64,000 bases of DNA from Murimonas intestini (GTDB lineage Bacteria > Bacillota > Clostridia > Lachnospirales > Lachnospiraceae): assembly GCA_003148945.1 (NCBI GenBank), contig QGGY01000004.1, positions 1-64,000 of the forward strand. Reading direction: 5' to 3'. Positions within the stretch are counted from its first letter, which is position 1. Each line of letters opens with the position of its first letter. A program made the position numbers and the translations under genes. This document shows positions 1-8,434 of the stretch, one piece after another. A model generated the notes under the pieces. It made no database searches and was not told where the DNA came from. It worked only from the letters and a program-made list of their open reading frames with translations.

Positions 1-136
1 AGCCTTCGGGACCTTAGAGTTTCACGACGCAGCGGTTCGGACTGAACCACGAATCCTCCCGCCCGCCTGTCCCTCATGCTGATTCACTGCCTAAATGCAA
101 AGCGTCCCTCCCGCCCCTAATCAGCTAAACAGCAAC

Positions 137-2077
137 TTACCTGCAGTCCATCGCCGCCTCATACGCTTCCCGTACTGCTTCGAGGGCCTGTCTTGGGGTG
201 GCGGCGTCTCCTATGCAGTATACTTTGGAAAACTTGTCTTTTATTTCTTCATACAGCTTGTTCACGGGCCTGGAACCGCAGGCATAGATGATGTGGGTAA
301 GGCTGTTAAGTTCTGTCACCTGGCCCCGGCATTCCACGATGGCGGCATTTTCTTTGACTTCAAGCAGGCGGCATCCTGTCTTCATCTCAATACCCATCTG
401 AGCCAGTCTCTTCATCATTGGCACTTGGTTATTGACTACCATGCCGGCGCCGATTGCATCAGCCATTTCTATCATGGTCACATGCAGAGGGCCTCTTGCC
501 TGATGCACGAGAAATTCGCATGTTTCACAGCCCACGATTCCTCCGCCGACTACAAGGACATTGCCTCCCAGTACCGGAACTTCCTCTGTAAGGACCTGCC
601 ATGCATTCACAGCCTTCTCCTTGTCGATTCCCTTTACTGGCGGAAGAGAGGGCTCTGCCCCTGTCGCTGCCACGATGACTTCGTATCCTGCAACTTTTAA
701 CATCTCAGCATCTGCTTTTGCTCCAAGACGGATATCCACAGGAAGCTTTTCCAATTCTTTTTCCAGATAGATTATCCACCTGCTGATCTCCTGTTTATGC
801 GGCGGGATGCATGCCAGGCGCATCTGCCCGCCAAGCTGCTCTTCTTTTTCAAACAATGTAACATCATGGCCACACATGGCAAATGCTCTTGCCGCCGCCA
901 TACCTCCAATCCCTCCGCCGACAACAGCTGTCTTTTTAGGGGTATCGCTCTTTGTAAAGCAGAATTCCTTTTCTCTCCCCAATGCCGGGTTGATCACACA
1001 GGAAGCATGTCTTCTGTTGCTCTGTTCACCTACACATCCAATTACACATGCAGTGCATGGCGCGATCGCATCTGTCTCCCCGCGTTCTGCTTTTCCTACA
1101 AATTCCGGATCTGCTAAAAGAGCGCGTCCGATCACAACACCATCTACCTTGCCGGAATCCACAAGATACTCTGCGTAGGACGGCTCATTAATCTTTCCTA
1201 CCACAATCACAGGAACTTTAGCCACATTTTTAATGGCCTCTGCCTCCGGCACATTGACACCCCTCACCTCTCCGTGGCAGGGGATGATCTTGTTGCACTG
1301 CTCATACTGGGTCCCGCCGCTGATCTCGAAAGCGTCAACCCCGTGTTTCTCCAGCATTGGCACCAGGTACAGCATATCCTGCAGAGTATTTCCCTGGCTG
1401 TTTCTCTCGCTGCCGCTCATACGGAGAATGACAGGGAAATCTCTTCCGCATTTTTCCTTAATGGCATCCAGAACCTGAAACAGAAGCCTTGCCCGGTTAT
1501 CCAGGGAACCGCCGTACTCATCTGTCCTCTTATTCCGCATTGGTGAAAGGAATGAGCCCAGCAGCATATAGGCATGTGCACAGTGAAGTTCAATTCCGTC
1601 AAATCCTGCACGCTTTGCATCATAGGACGTCTTTGCATACTGCTCAATGATAGCAGGCAGTTCCTCTTTTTTCAGCTCTCTCGTCTTCTGGCCCATAGAA
1701 TTTATGTATGTACTGCTGGCTTTTGGCGGTATACCCATAAACGCACTGATGCTTTCCGGACCAGGGTGGGTTATCTGAGGAATGATCTTTGTCCCGTATT
1801 TATGTATCCTGTCCGTAAAAGTCCTGTAGGATTCTATGCTCTCCTCACTTCTGAAACAAAGAGTATTTCCCAGATATGGCACATTTGGATCCACTGAAAG
1901 TGCATCTGTAATGATGCACCCCACTCCTCCCTTTGCTCTGGCTTCCCAGTATTCCTGCAGAACTTCATTTACTGTCCCGTCCTGACTCTCGTATCCAAGT
2001 GACATGGGCGCCATAAATGCAGCATTTTTCATTGTCATTGAACCAATCTTCAGTTCTTGAAATAATTTTGAACTCAT
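137..2077 (-). CDS. NADH:flavin oxidoreductase / 2,4-dienoyl-CoA reductase-like (old yellow enzyme family with FeS and FAD domains)
   Basis: The 646-residue protein has an N-terminal FMN-binding TIM barrel. Four cysteines follow at about 341, 344, 348 and 360 (C-x2-C-x3-C-x11-C), which would hold a [4Fe-4S] cluster. Two Rossmann glycine motifs come next (VVGGGIGG near 385 and VVGGGIVG near 508) for FAD and NAD(P)H. This is the domain order of 2,4-dienoyl-CoA reductase, trimethylamine dehydrogenase and BaiCD/BaiH-like enoate reductases, so it probably reduces an activated C=C bond in the cytoplasm; the substrate cannot be read from sequence. I chose the ATG at 2077 because GGAGGT lies about 7 bases upstream. 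A longer frame opens with a TTG at 2137 but has no such site. The double-HTH AraC regulator gene lies 107 bp upstream on the same strand and may control it. Confidence 0.88.
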   Translation of the reverse strand: MSSKLFQELKIGSMTMKNAAFMAPMSLGYESQDGTVNEVLQEYWEARAKGGVGCIITDALSVDPNVPYLGNTLCFRSEESIESYRTFTDRIHKYGTKIIPQITHPGPESISAFMGIPPKASSTYINSMGQKTRELKKEELPAIIEQYAKTSYDAKRAGFDGIELHCAHAYMLLGSFLSPMRNKRTDEYGGSLDNRARLLFQVLDAIKEKCGRDFPVILRMSGSERNSQGNTLQDMLYLVPMLEKHGVDAFEISGGTQYEQCNKIIPCHGEVRGVNVPEAEAIKNVAKVPVIVVGKINEPSYAEYLVDSGKVDGVVIGRALLADPEFVGKAERGETDAIAPCTACVIGCVGEQSNRRHASCVINPALGREKEFCFTKSDTPKKTAVVGGGIGGMAAARAFAMCGHDVTLFEKEEQLGGQMRLACIPPHKQEISRWIIYLEKELEKLPVDIRLGAKADAEMLKVAGYEVIVAATGAEPSLPPVKGIDKEKAVNAWQVLTEEVPVLGGNVLVVGGGIVGCETCEFLVHQARGPLHVTMIEMADAIGAGMVVNNQVPMMKRLAQMGIEMKTGCRLLEVKENAAIVECRGQVTELNSLTHIIYACGSRPVNKLYEEIKDKFSKVYCIGDAATPRQALEAVREAYEAAMDCR

Positions 2078-2184
2078 AATACCTACCTCCGTTTTTATTT
2101 TGATTATAGCAGGAGAAAGCGCAGATATTATATTCAAATATCAAGGTTTTATTATCATATTTTATCTACTTTCAAAACAATTTT

Positions 2185-3402
2185 TCAACCAGCCTCCGGG
2201 CCGCCCATACTTTTTCTGTACTGTCCCGGAGTCTGGTTCATATGACACTTAAAATACCTCAGAAAAGTGCTTAATGAGGAAAACCCGCACATAGTGGATA
2301 CTTCCAGAATACTTTTATCTGTAGACTGCAGAAAACCGCAGGCGTAACTGACACGTATCTGTCCCAGAAGTTCTTCAAAAGATTTCCCAAAACTTTTCTT
2401 GATTACAGTCTGCACTGTATATGGCTTCAGACAGAATTTGTGTGCCAGATCCGCTTCTGTGATGTCATCATAAAAATATAGATTAATATATTGAAGAAAC
2501 TGCAGCGCCACGCTCTCTGACCCTGCTGCAAATCCGTCATCACCCACCTGAGTCTTTTGATACTGTCTGGGCGTCATGCCGCAGTATTGGGCAAATACAC
2601 GGTAAAATCCCTGCACACTCGCAAACTCCAGCAAGTCACTGATATATTCTATGGACAATTCCGAAAAATGAAGGAGGGCACATGCATTGATTACTTTTCC
2701 AAATTGGACAAGCTGATGGAAAGTATACCCGCAGGCTTCCTTGATCCGCCGGTTCAGAGTGACCGGGGAATACCCGCATTCCGAGGCTGCCTCTTCCAGA
2801 GAGGGAGTACTGCTGGCTGCCAGAACGATCTTCAGTATTATATCCCAGGCTTTTCTTTCTTTTTCAGCACCCTGTTCTTCCTCACCGATTTGCTCAAAGG
2901 CGTAACGGCAGAAATAAGCATGAAGCTCCAGCGTCTTATATTCAATCATATTTTTTCTCTCGAACCTGTCGCTGTTCTGCTCTTCAAGCAGATCCTGTAT
3001 AAGATTCTCTGTACGTGTCTTCTCTCTTCCCGTCAGTCTGACTACAGGCTTTGTATCGTAGACAAGCTTTGCATTTGCATTTCCCGGATGCTTCTCCCAG
3101 CTCATGTACATAAACAACCCGATATGGAACCTTACGCACACCATCTCAAGGCACTTTCTGACATGGCTTATGTAGTAAAAGTTGTGGGAATAAAGACAAA
3201 AAAGGCTGCCCTCCTTTGCCTCACAGGGACAGCCGTTTACCATGAACTCTCCTTCCCCGGACAGAACATAATACATTTCCACTCTCTCATGGAGCGATTG
3301 TTTCGTAGGCTTTGAAATCTTCATATATTCCACCTGAATGTCTCTCTCCATGTAATTACTGTAATGATCTATGCCGGTATACCAGTCATTCTGTCGTTTC
3401 AT
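2185..3402 (-). CDS. AraC family regulator with two tandem C-terminal AraC-type HTH domains
   Basis: The 405-residue protein starts with a cupin-like sensing region (about 20-110, with YVLSGEGEFMVNG), then carries two separate AraC-type helix-turn-helix modules. The first spans about residues 195-285 and ends in GMTPRQYQK. The second spans about 305-400 and ends in NQTPGQYRKS. Normal AraC regulators have only one such pair of HTH motifs. The ATG at 3402 is preceded by AGGAGGCGGAAG, so it is preferred over an upstream in-frame start at 3429. The gene lies just upstream of the flavin oxidoreductase in the same direction, so it may activate that gene. Its effector is unknown. Confidence 0.85.
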   Translation of the reverse strand: MKRQNDWYTGIDHYSNYMERDIQVEYMKISKPTKQSLHERVEMYYVLSGEGEFMVNGCPCEAKEGSLFCLYSHNFYYISHVRKCLEMVCVRFHIGLFMYMSWEKHPGNANAKLVYDTKPVVRLTGREKTRTENLIQDLLEEQNSDRFERKNMIEYKTLELHAYFCRYAFEQIGEEEQGAEKERKAWDIILKIVLAASSTPSLEEAASECGYSPVTLNRRIKEACGYTFHQLVQFGKVINACALLHFSELSIEYISDLLEFASVQGFYRVFAQYCGMTPRQYQKTQVGDDGFAAGSESVALQFLQYINLYFYDDITEADLAHKFCLKPYTVQTVIKKSFGKSFEELLGQIRVSYACGFLQSTDKSILEVSTMCGFSSLSTFLRYFKCHMNQTPGQYRKSMGGPEAG

Positions 3403-3464
3403 CTTCCGCCTCCTTGTGTACCACTTCACATCTCTTAGTTTCCCTCCACAGCTGCGATGTTATT

Positions 3465-3800
3465 TCAGGAATGACCGCTCACAATATCGTAGCTCTCAGC
3501 TATCATGCGCTTAACCTCTTTATCCGGAACCTTTCCATCGAGTATGACAGAGTTCCAGTGCTCTTTATTCATGTGATATCCAGGCACCACAGACTCATAC
3601 GCCTCCCTCCAGAACACGATCCATTCGGGCCGGCACTTCACATTCACCCAGATATTCCCATTTCTTTCATAGATATAAGCAAACGACTTCTTAGATCCTC
3701 TGCAGCGCATAACAGTCCAGTTATCATCATGAAAAGGATAATCTTCATAGACATCCTTTAATGACATACAGAATTTTATTACCTCTTCTCTTGATTTCAT
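3465..3800 (-). CDS. MmcQ/YjbR family protein
   Basis: A small protein of about 111 residues of the MmcQ/YjbR (CyaY-like fold) family. Signs are the C-terminal block HMNKEHWNSVILDG, followed by VPDKEVKRMIAESYDIV, which is the usual family ending. A second member with a near-identical HWNS block lies at 6390-7025. Two ATG codons stand side by side (3803 and 3800); AAAGGAG lies 2 and 5 bases upstream of them, so 3800 is slightly favoured. The family is often called DNA-binding, but the exact role is not established and nothing in the sequence shows it. It appears to be transcribed alone. Confidence 0.8.
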   Translation of the reverse strand: MKSREEVIKFCMSLKDVYEDYPFHDDNWTVMRCRGSKKSFAYIYERNGNIWVNVKCRPEWIVFWREAYESVVPGYHMNKEHWNSVILDGKVPDKEVKRMIAESYDIVSGHS

Positions 3801-3957
3801 CATTACTCCTTTCCCTATTTCTTCTCCCTGCAAGATGATATATGGCGGTCTGTATCTGCCTTCCCCCAGGGTTTTCCTTTTGATATCTGCCTTTGACTTC
3901 AGCTTATATCCGGTGGATTTTAATGTCAAGTAAAAATACGGGTAATATAAAAATGGC

Positions 3958-4119
3958 TGTTACTATTCACAGCCACTGTCCCGCGAGGTGTTTTCGTGCG
4001 AATTTCGCATGAAAATCCCGAGTTTTACAGCGCGAAACGGCGTTTTTGCCGATTCTGTGCATCGCGAAGCGCGTTACTGTTCGCAGAACCGCGTTTTTGC
4101 GGGGCTGTGAACAGTAACA
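3958..4119. repeat. 162-bp element bounded by 17-bp inverted repeats
   Basis: The ends at 3958-3974 and 4103-4119 (starting TGTTACTATTCACAGCC on the plus strand) are inverted copies differing at one base. The inside is rich in shorter GCG/CGC palindromes, and an extra half-copy of the end follows at 4121-4134. There is no reading frame of gene-like quality. It fills most of the 400-bp gap between the YjbR and phosphatase genes, so it is a MITE-like or structured intergenic repeat. Further on (4140-4195), GTCCCTGTTCA pairs imperfectly with TGAACAAGGAC, a weaker hairpin. Confidence 0.6.
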
Positions 4120-4329
4120 AATGGCTGTGAATAGAAAAAAGTCCCTGTTCAGCTGAAGGCTGTCTGATTTTCAAACACACCTTGAACAAGGACTCTATAT
4201 ATAATGTATAAATCAAATCACCCATGGCATTCAACAAATGCACATGCAAACATGTTCACCCGACTTTGCCCGCGGTAATAACTCTCAGGCCAGGGACTCC
4301 TCCCCACCAGTTCATTGGATCATATCCCG

Positions 4330-5202
4330 CTATACAAGATACTTATCCTGAAGATTCTTAATATCTTCTTCTGTAAGTCCCACAGCTTCCTTCAGATAAA
4401 GATCCATTGAACCATATTTTTCATCTATGGCATCCAGCATCTTTTCCATAAATGCCCGGTCTACGCCTGTCAGCGTTCTGACACCCTCTATCACTGCAGG
4501 ATCATCTGTCTTTTTAGCTGCCTCATCTGCCATGTACTCAATCTTTGCAGCATTAAAATCATTTGTCAGTGCAAAGTCATCAAGAATAGTCTCTCTGTCT
4601 GCGCCCAAAGCTGACAGCAGAAGCACTGCTGCAGTTCCTGCCCTGTCTTTTCCGCCTGTACAGTGCCACAGGACTGCTCCGTCTTCGTTTTCAAGCAGGA
4701 TCTGGAAAAACTGGCGATATGCTTCCTGTGCATGTTCATCCATTGCCACATCCACATACATATCCTCATCAACCATACCGTTTTCTACCATAGATATCAT
4801 GGCAGCAGCAGGATCATCCTGATATATGCCAGTCATAGCGTTTGCAGCAGATTTACCTGTATCCGAGCTCTCATCCAGTACCCTGACATTTGTATTTGTG
4901 ACTCCCTCTATGTCCGGGTCCGGCTCAGATGATACCTCATCTGAAGTTCTGAAGTCTACCACCTGCTTCAGGTTATATTTTTCAGTCAAAATATTCAAAT
5001 CTTCCTCTGTGGCCCCGGAGAGCTTACCGCTCCTGAGCAGCACATCCTCCCTGACATGTCTGCCGTCCGCTGTCTGATATCCTCCGATCTGCCTGGCGTT
5101 TTCCACCTTTTCAAGTCCCAGGGACTGGCTTTCCATTTTAAATCCAGCGAGAGCCCCCACGCTCATAACTCCGACCAATACCATACAAATTAATTTCTTC
5201 AT
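4330..5202 (-). CDS. Secreted tyrosine/dual-specificity phosphatase (Tyr_phosphatase3-like)
   Basis: About 290 residues with an N-terminal signal peptide (charged MKK, then a hydrophobic run to about residue 20). The P-loop HCTGGKDRAG (about 180-189) is the HCxxGKDRxG signature of this phosphatase family, where Cys is the nucleophile and Arg binds phosphate. The NARQIGGY and LLRSGKLS blocks near the N terminus also fit the family. It probably acts outside the membrane on a phosphoester, protein or small molecule. The first ATG (5214) abuts the GGAGG with no spacing, so the ATG at 5202, 12 bases from it, is preferred. No neighbour suggests a pathway. Confidence 0.85.
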   Translation of the reverse strand: MKKLICMVLVGVMSVGALAGFKMESQSLGLEKVENARQIGGYQTADGRHVREDVLLRSGKLSGATEEDLNILTEKYNLKQVVDFRTSDEVSSEPDPDIEGVTNTNVRVLDESSDTGKSAANAMTGIYQDDPAAAMISMVENGMVDEDMYVDVAMDEHAQEAYRQFFQILLENEDGAVLWHCTGGKDRAGTAAVLLLSALGADRETILDDFALTNDFNAAKIEYMADEAAKKTDDPAVIEGVRTLTGVDRAFMEKMLDAIDEKYGSMDLYLKEAVGLTEEDIKNLQDKYLV

Positions 5203-5339
5203 TTTCTGCAGCATCCTCCAATCATCTCATGCCATTTACGGCACACTTATAATAGCGTCATGGAGTAATATAACAGAAAATTGTAAAATCAAATTCAAAT
5301 ATAGTTTACGTTTCTGTAAGATGCCCTTTGCTCAACTTT

Positions 5340-6311
5340 TTATATATCCTGCGGCTTTGTCTCCAATATCAGATCAAACGCCCTGGCGCAGGCTATGGTA
5401 TCCTTATGGGGAATAACCTGGCTCTCGATCTCTCCCCTGGAGATACAGTCCATTACTTCCTGTATTTCATAAGAAAAACCGTAAACTGTCTCTTTATCCT
5501 GGAAAACCACTGGCTCTGTCCTCCCTGCTTCATATAGGAAGGCTTCCTTTCCGTAGTGGGGATGGGGAATCTCAATACGTCCCTTTTCTCCGCAGATAAT
5601 AAGCTTGTCATCTAAAAGAGAGACTATGCTCGCATGCAGGGAAGCTATTTTATCCTTATAGGTAAGAACAATGTGGTCTGTATAGTCTACACCTGTAGCG
5701 CCCCACACAGCCTGGGCCTGAGTTTTCTCGATAATTCCTTCCAGAACATACGTTGTAATTTCATATGCATATACGGTAAGGTCATATGCCGCCCCTCCGC
5801 CCAGCTCAGGATTAAAATAACGCGTGTTTATATCCTGTGGAGCAGAAAATCCTATGGATGCCTCTGCAAAAGTCACCTTCCCGATCCTGCCCTCTTCAAT
5901 CCATTTCTTTGCATTCTTTATATTCGGCAGGAACCTGCTCCACATGGCCTCCATCACAAAGACCTTCTCCGCCCGTGCCCTGGCAAATACTGCCTCTGCC
6001 TGGGCGCTGTTTAAAAACATGGCCTTTTCACACAGCACGGGGACCTTGTAGTCCAGGCAGAGCATGGAGAGATCATAGTGGGCATTGGGTGTGACAGCTA
6101 TGTAGACACAGTCCGGCTTTTGCTCTATGAGCATTTTTTCATAATTGTCATAGGCAGCCTCTATTCCCTGCCCGTCCGCCAGCCTTCTGGCCTTCTCCAT
6201 GGATTTGCTGGATACTGCCGCTACTTCACAGCCGTCCATACTTCTCACTGTATCACAAAATTGCTTCGCAATATTTCCTGAACCCATCACTGCAAATCTG
6301 AAATTTTTCAT
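5340..6311 (-). CDS. Gfo/Idh/MocA family oxidoreductase
   Basis: About 323 residues. The N-terminal Rossmann motif VMGSGNIAKQF binds NAD(P), and the CEKAMFLN segment corresponds to the EKP motif of the family. The C-terminal part has the GGGAAYDL and Y-rich sheet region typical of the second domain. Members oxidise or reduce sugars, inositols and related polyols, or act as trans-dihydrodiol dehydrogenases. The ATG at 6311 has GGAGG 4 bases upstream, so I do not use the upstream start at 6347. It stands alone, with no linked transporter, so the substrate is unknown. Confidence 0.85.
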   Translation of the reverse strand: MKNFRFAVMGSGNIAKQFCDTVRSMDGCEVAAVSSKSMEKARRLADGQGIEAAYDNYEKMLIEQKPDCVYIAVTPNAHYDLSMLCLDYKVPVLCEKAMFLNSAQAEAVFARARAEKVFVMEAMWSRFLPNIKNAKKWIEEGRIGKVTFAEASIGFSAPQDINTRYFNPELGGGAAYDLTVYAYEITTYVLEGIIEKTQAQAVWGATGVDYTDHIVLTYKDKIASLHASIVSLLDDKLIICGEKGRIEIPHPHYGKEAFLYEAGRTEPVVFQDKETVYGFSYEIQEVMDCISRGEIESQVIPHKDTIACARAFDLILETKPQDI

Positions 6312-6389
6312 ACTGCCTCCTGTAATTTCATATGCCCAGCAGGGCATAAATATTTGATGAGCTCATTTTACTACATATCTTTCACTTTA

Positions 6390-7025
6390 TCATCTTAATT
6401 CTGAGATTTCCTTCTGTCTTTTCTTAGACAGACCTTTTATGATCAGTTCATATGACTTATCTATTATATCCTTCACAAGATCATCGGGCACCTCCCCATC
6501 CAGCCTGACAGAATTCCAGTGGATCTTATTACAGTAATACCCCGGAATAATATCATGATACCGGGCGCGCAGCCCCTCTCCCAGATCCGGCGGCAGCTTC
6601 ACTGTCAGAAGATAATCCCTGCCCTCCTTGTCCTTACAGACAGCAGCATACATCTTTCCATCTACCATAAATCTTTTCCACTGCCACTCCACCTTAAAAT
6701 CACTTTCTGCCCCCGGCTTATCCGCGCAGTATTCAGAGAGCCAGGGGTATCTGCTGTTCTGTACCTCCTTGAGCTTCCTGCACACTTCAACCCTTGCCCC
6801 CGGTGGATTATCCCCATTCTCCTCATCATTTGTAAAACTTATCAACAGTTCACAGGGAAATTCTCCACATTCCCCACAATGGACATGCCCCTTCTCCTGA
6901 CAGCACTTCGCCAGCCTGCATTCCCCGTGAAATGGATTTCCGCCCGTCTTAATACAGCCGCCGCACCCAAAGTCTTCCTTCCACTTACAGTTCTCACAAT
7001 CCAGTCCGCATCTTGTCGTAATCAT
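6390..7025 (-). CDS. Cys-rich DUF3795-like domain fused to MmcQ/YjbR domain
   Basis: A 211-residue protein in two parts. Residues 1-90 contain about 11 cysteines in CxxC-like groupings (TRCGLDCENCKW, CGGCIKTGG, CGECGEFPCELL), the pattern of DUF3795 zinc-binding proteins. Residues 95-200 are a YjbR-type domain with CNKIHWNSVRLDGEVPDD, a paralogue of the protein at 3465-3800. GGGAG lies about 7 bases before the ATG. A copy of the 27-bp dyad repeat lies 41 bp upstream. The function is unknown. Confidence 0.8.
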   Translation of the reverse strand: MITTRCGLDCENCKWKEDFGCGGCIKTGGNPFHGECRLAKCCQEKGHVHCGECGEFPCELLISFTNDEENGDNPPGARVEVCRKLKEVQNSRYPWLSEYCADKPGAESDFKVEWQWKRFMVDGKMYAAVCKDKEGRDYLLTVKLPPDLGEGLRARYHDIIPGYYCNKIHWNSVRLDGEVPDDLVKDIIDKSYELIIKGLSKKRQKEISELR

Positions 7026-7065
7026 AGTCTTTCTCCCATCCTTCGTCTTCTTTTATTATCCATTG

Positions 7066-7092
7066 GTAACTATTCAGCACTTTCACAGTTAC
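7066..7092. repeat. 27-bp dyad repeat, copy 1 (one arm mismatch), with a second stem-loop extending to about 7149
   Basis: GTAACTAT-N11-ACAGTTAC. The following 55 bases resemble those after the copy at 41081 (ATGCARAAATCCATTTAAAATCGC), so the repeat unit is longer than the dyad here. It lies upstream of the DUF3795/YjbR gene. The rest of the 7093-7301 gap shows no gene. Confidence 0.6.
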
Positions 7093-7301
7093 ATGCAGAA
7101 ATCCATTTAAAATCGCTGGTAACGATGGGATTTCCTCACTCCTGAATCATGTTCAGCCAGTCTGCCTTAGCTGAATTAATAATATCTTACACGAAGTAAT
7201 ATGACAACAGTATGTCATGTATAAAGATTCTCATGATGAATTACAGGCCCTGCTCTCTGAAGCAGTTTCTAATTAAAATACCATATACAAAAACTGCCCT
7301 T

Positions 7302-7353
7302 TAAATAAACAAAAACGAGAGAATCAGTGAATCTTGCACTATTTCTCTCGTTT
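7302..7353 (-). terminator. Rho-independent terminator of the MerR gene
   Basis: An inverted repeat of 11 bp (AAACGAGAGAA at 7313-7323 with its complement at 7343-7353) lies 29 bp after the MerR stop. On the minus strand it is followed by a T-rich run. Confidence 0.7.
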
Positions 7354-7381
7354 CTTTTAGCCTGCCGGCATTGCGCTGCTC

Positions 7382-8209
7382 TTATCTCTTTTCTTTCTTC
7401 TTCACCGGATAACAAACTTCTGTCACTAAATCGTCCGGGGTCTTGGCATTATAAGGGCTTACATGATAGATGCAGAAGGATGCTCCGTCATAATCATATC
7501 CGTTCTCACTGACCCAGTCAGCCACAGCCCTGTTTACCTTTGTCAGCTGATCATATCCGCCTTTATATGTGGCAGATGCTATCTGTACTTCCTCTACAGT
7601 CTTAAATCTGACATGCTCTGTATCCTCGTATGTCCCCTCCACGGCTGACTGTACCTCTACATCCACGTCACTTTCCTTGAATCCTTCATCATGGAAGATT
7701 GCCAGTCCGTAACACGGAACGGCAGGCCTGACATTCTGGGAGCGTATCTCATCATTCATTCTCTGCCAAAGCGTTCCCTCGCAATCATAAGAGGGGATTA
7801 CATCCCTCAGACTTGCCACATATCTCTTAGGCATTGTTTTTAACGTAACCTCATAACCTGACATATTACCGTCCTTTCTCAGCCATCTGATAGTGCTGTC
7901 GATAACCTGCATCCGACGCCTGGCTTCCCTTGACTCTTCCTCTAACTCCTCCTTTTTCAGAAGCAGAAAATGCTCCAGTTCCTGAGGATCATCATACTTG
8001 TCCAGTATCTTCCCAATCATGGCCAGTCCGAAGCCCATGCCTTTCAGGGCCTGGATCTGCCCGGCTCTGGGAAGCTGTGATTCCAGATAATAGCGGTACC
8101 CGGTAAAGGAATCTACCTCGTTGGGAACAAGCAGGCCAATGTCGTCATAATGGCGCAGCATACGGATGCTGATTCTTGATAGTTTCGAAAAATCTCCTAT
8201 TTTTAACAT
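7382..8209 (-). CDS. MerR family regulator with GyrI-like effector-binding domain
   Basis: A 275-residue protein. Residues 1-70 form the MerR winged helix (MLKIGDFSKLSRISIRMLRHYD, then GLLVP and GYRYY). A helical dimerisation coil follows at about 75-112. Residues 120-270 look like the GyrI/BmrR small-molecule-binding domain (YEVTLKTMPKRYVASLR, then YKGGYDQL). Proteins of this layout sense hydrophobic drugs or cationic ligands and activate promoters with a long spacer. The gene's own upstream region has such a promoter, which points to autoregulation. The start ATG has GAGGAA about 8 bases upstream. Confidence 0.88.
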   Translation of the reverse strand: MLKIGDFSKLSRISIRMLRHYDDIGLLVPNEVDSFTGYRYYLESQLPRAGQIQALKGMGFGLAMIGKILDKYDDPQELEHFLLLKKEELEEESREARRRMQVIDSTIRWLRKDGNMSGYEVTLKTMPKRYVASLRDVIPSYDCEGTLWQRMNDEIRSQNVRPAVPCYGLAIFHDEGFKESDVDVEVQSAVEGTYEDTEHVRFKTVEEVQIASATYKGGYDQLTKVNRAVADWVSENGYDYDGASFCIYHVSPYNAKTPDDLVTEVCYPVKKKEKR

Positions 8210-8251
8210 TCTTTATTCCTCACATATATGTGTAATTTTGAGCTCAAATAC

Positions 8252-8282
8252 AGTATAAAGCATACCACTGTGTAAGAGTCAA
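8252..8282 (-). promoter_or_regulatory. MerR-type promoter with 19-bp spacer
   Basis: On the minus strand, TTGACT (8277-8282) and TATACT (8252-8257) are separated by 19 bp, the long spacer typical of MerR-activated promoters. An imperfect dyad (CATAC at 8261-8265, GTAAG at 8272-8276) lies in the spacer. It points at the MerR gene 43 bp downstream. Confidence 0.65.
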
Positions 8283-8361
8283 TACATATCTTGCCATAAG
8301 ATCTCCATCAGCCGCACATGCCCTGGGTCAAGTTTTGTTGATGCTCATATATTAAAGTAGG

Positions 8362-8388
8362 GTAACTGTTCATTACTTTCACAGTTGC
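8362..8388. repeat. 27-bp dyad repeat, copy 2
   Basis: GTAACTGT-N11-ACAGTTGC, one mismatch in the right arm, 46 bp before the lysozyme start codon. Confidence 0.55.
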
Positions 8389-8434
8389 AAAGCAGGTTCA
8401 TATTAAATATTTTGATGAAAGGAATATAACGCGT

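Noticed and set aside
1..136. Possible gene or RNA at the left edge
   Set aside because: No start, stem or motif that I could support was found.
4025..4249. Short reading frame of about 74 codons on the minus strand
   Set aside because: It runs through the inverted-repeat element, has odd composition and no ribosome site.
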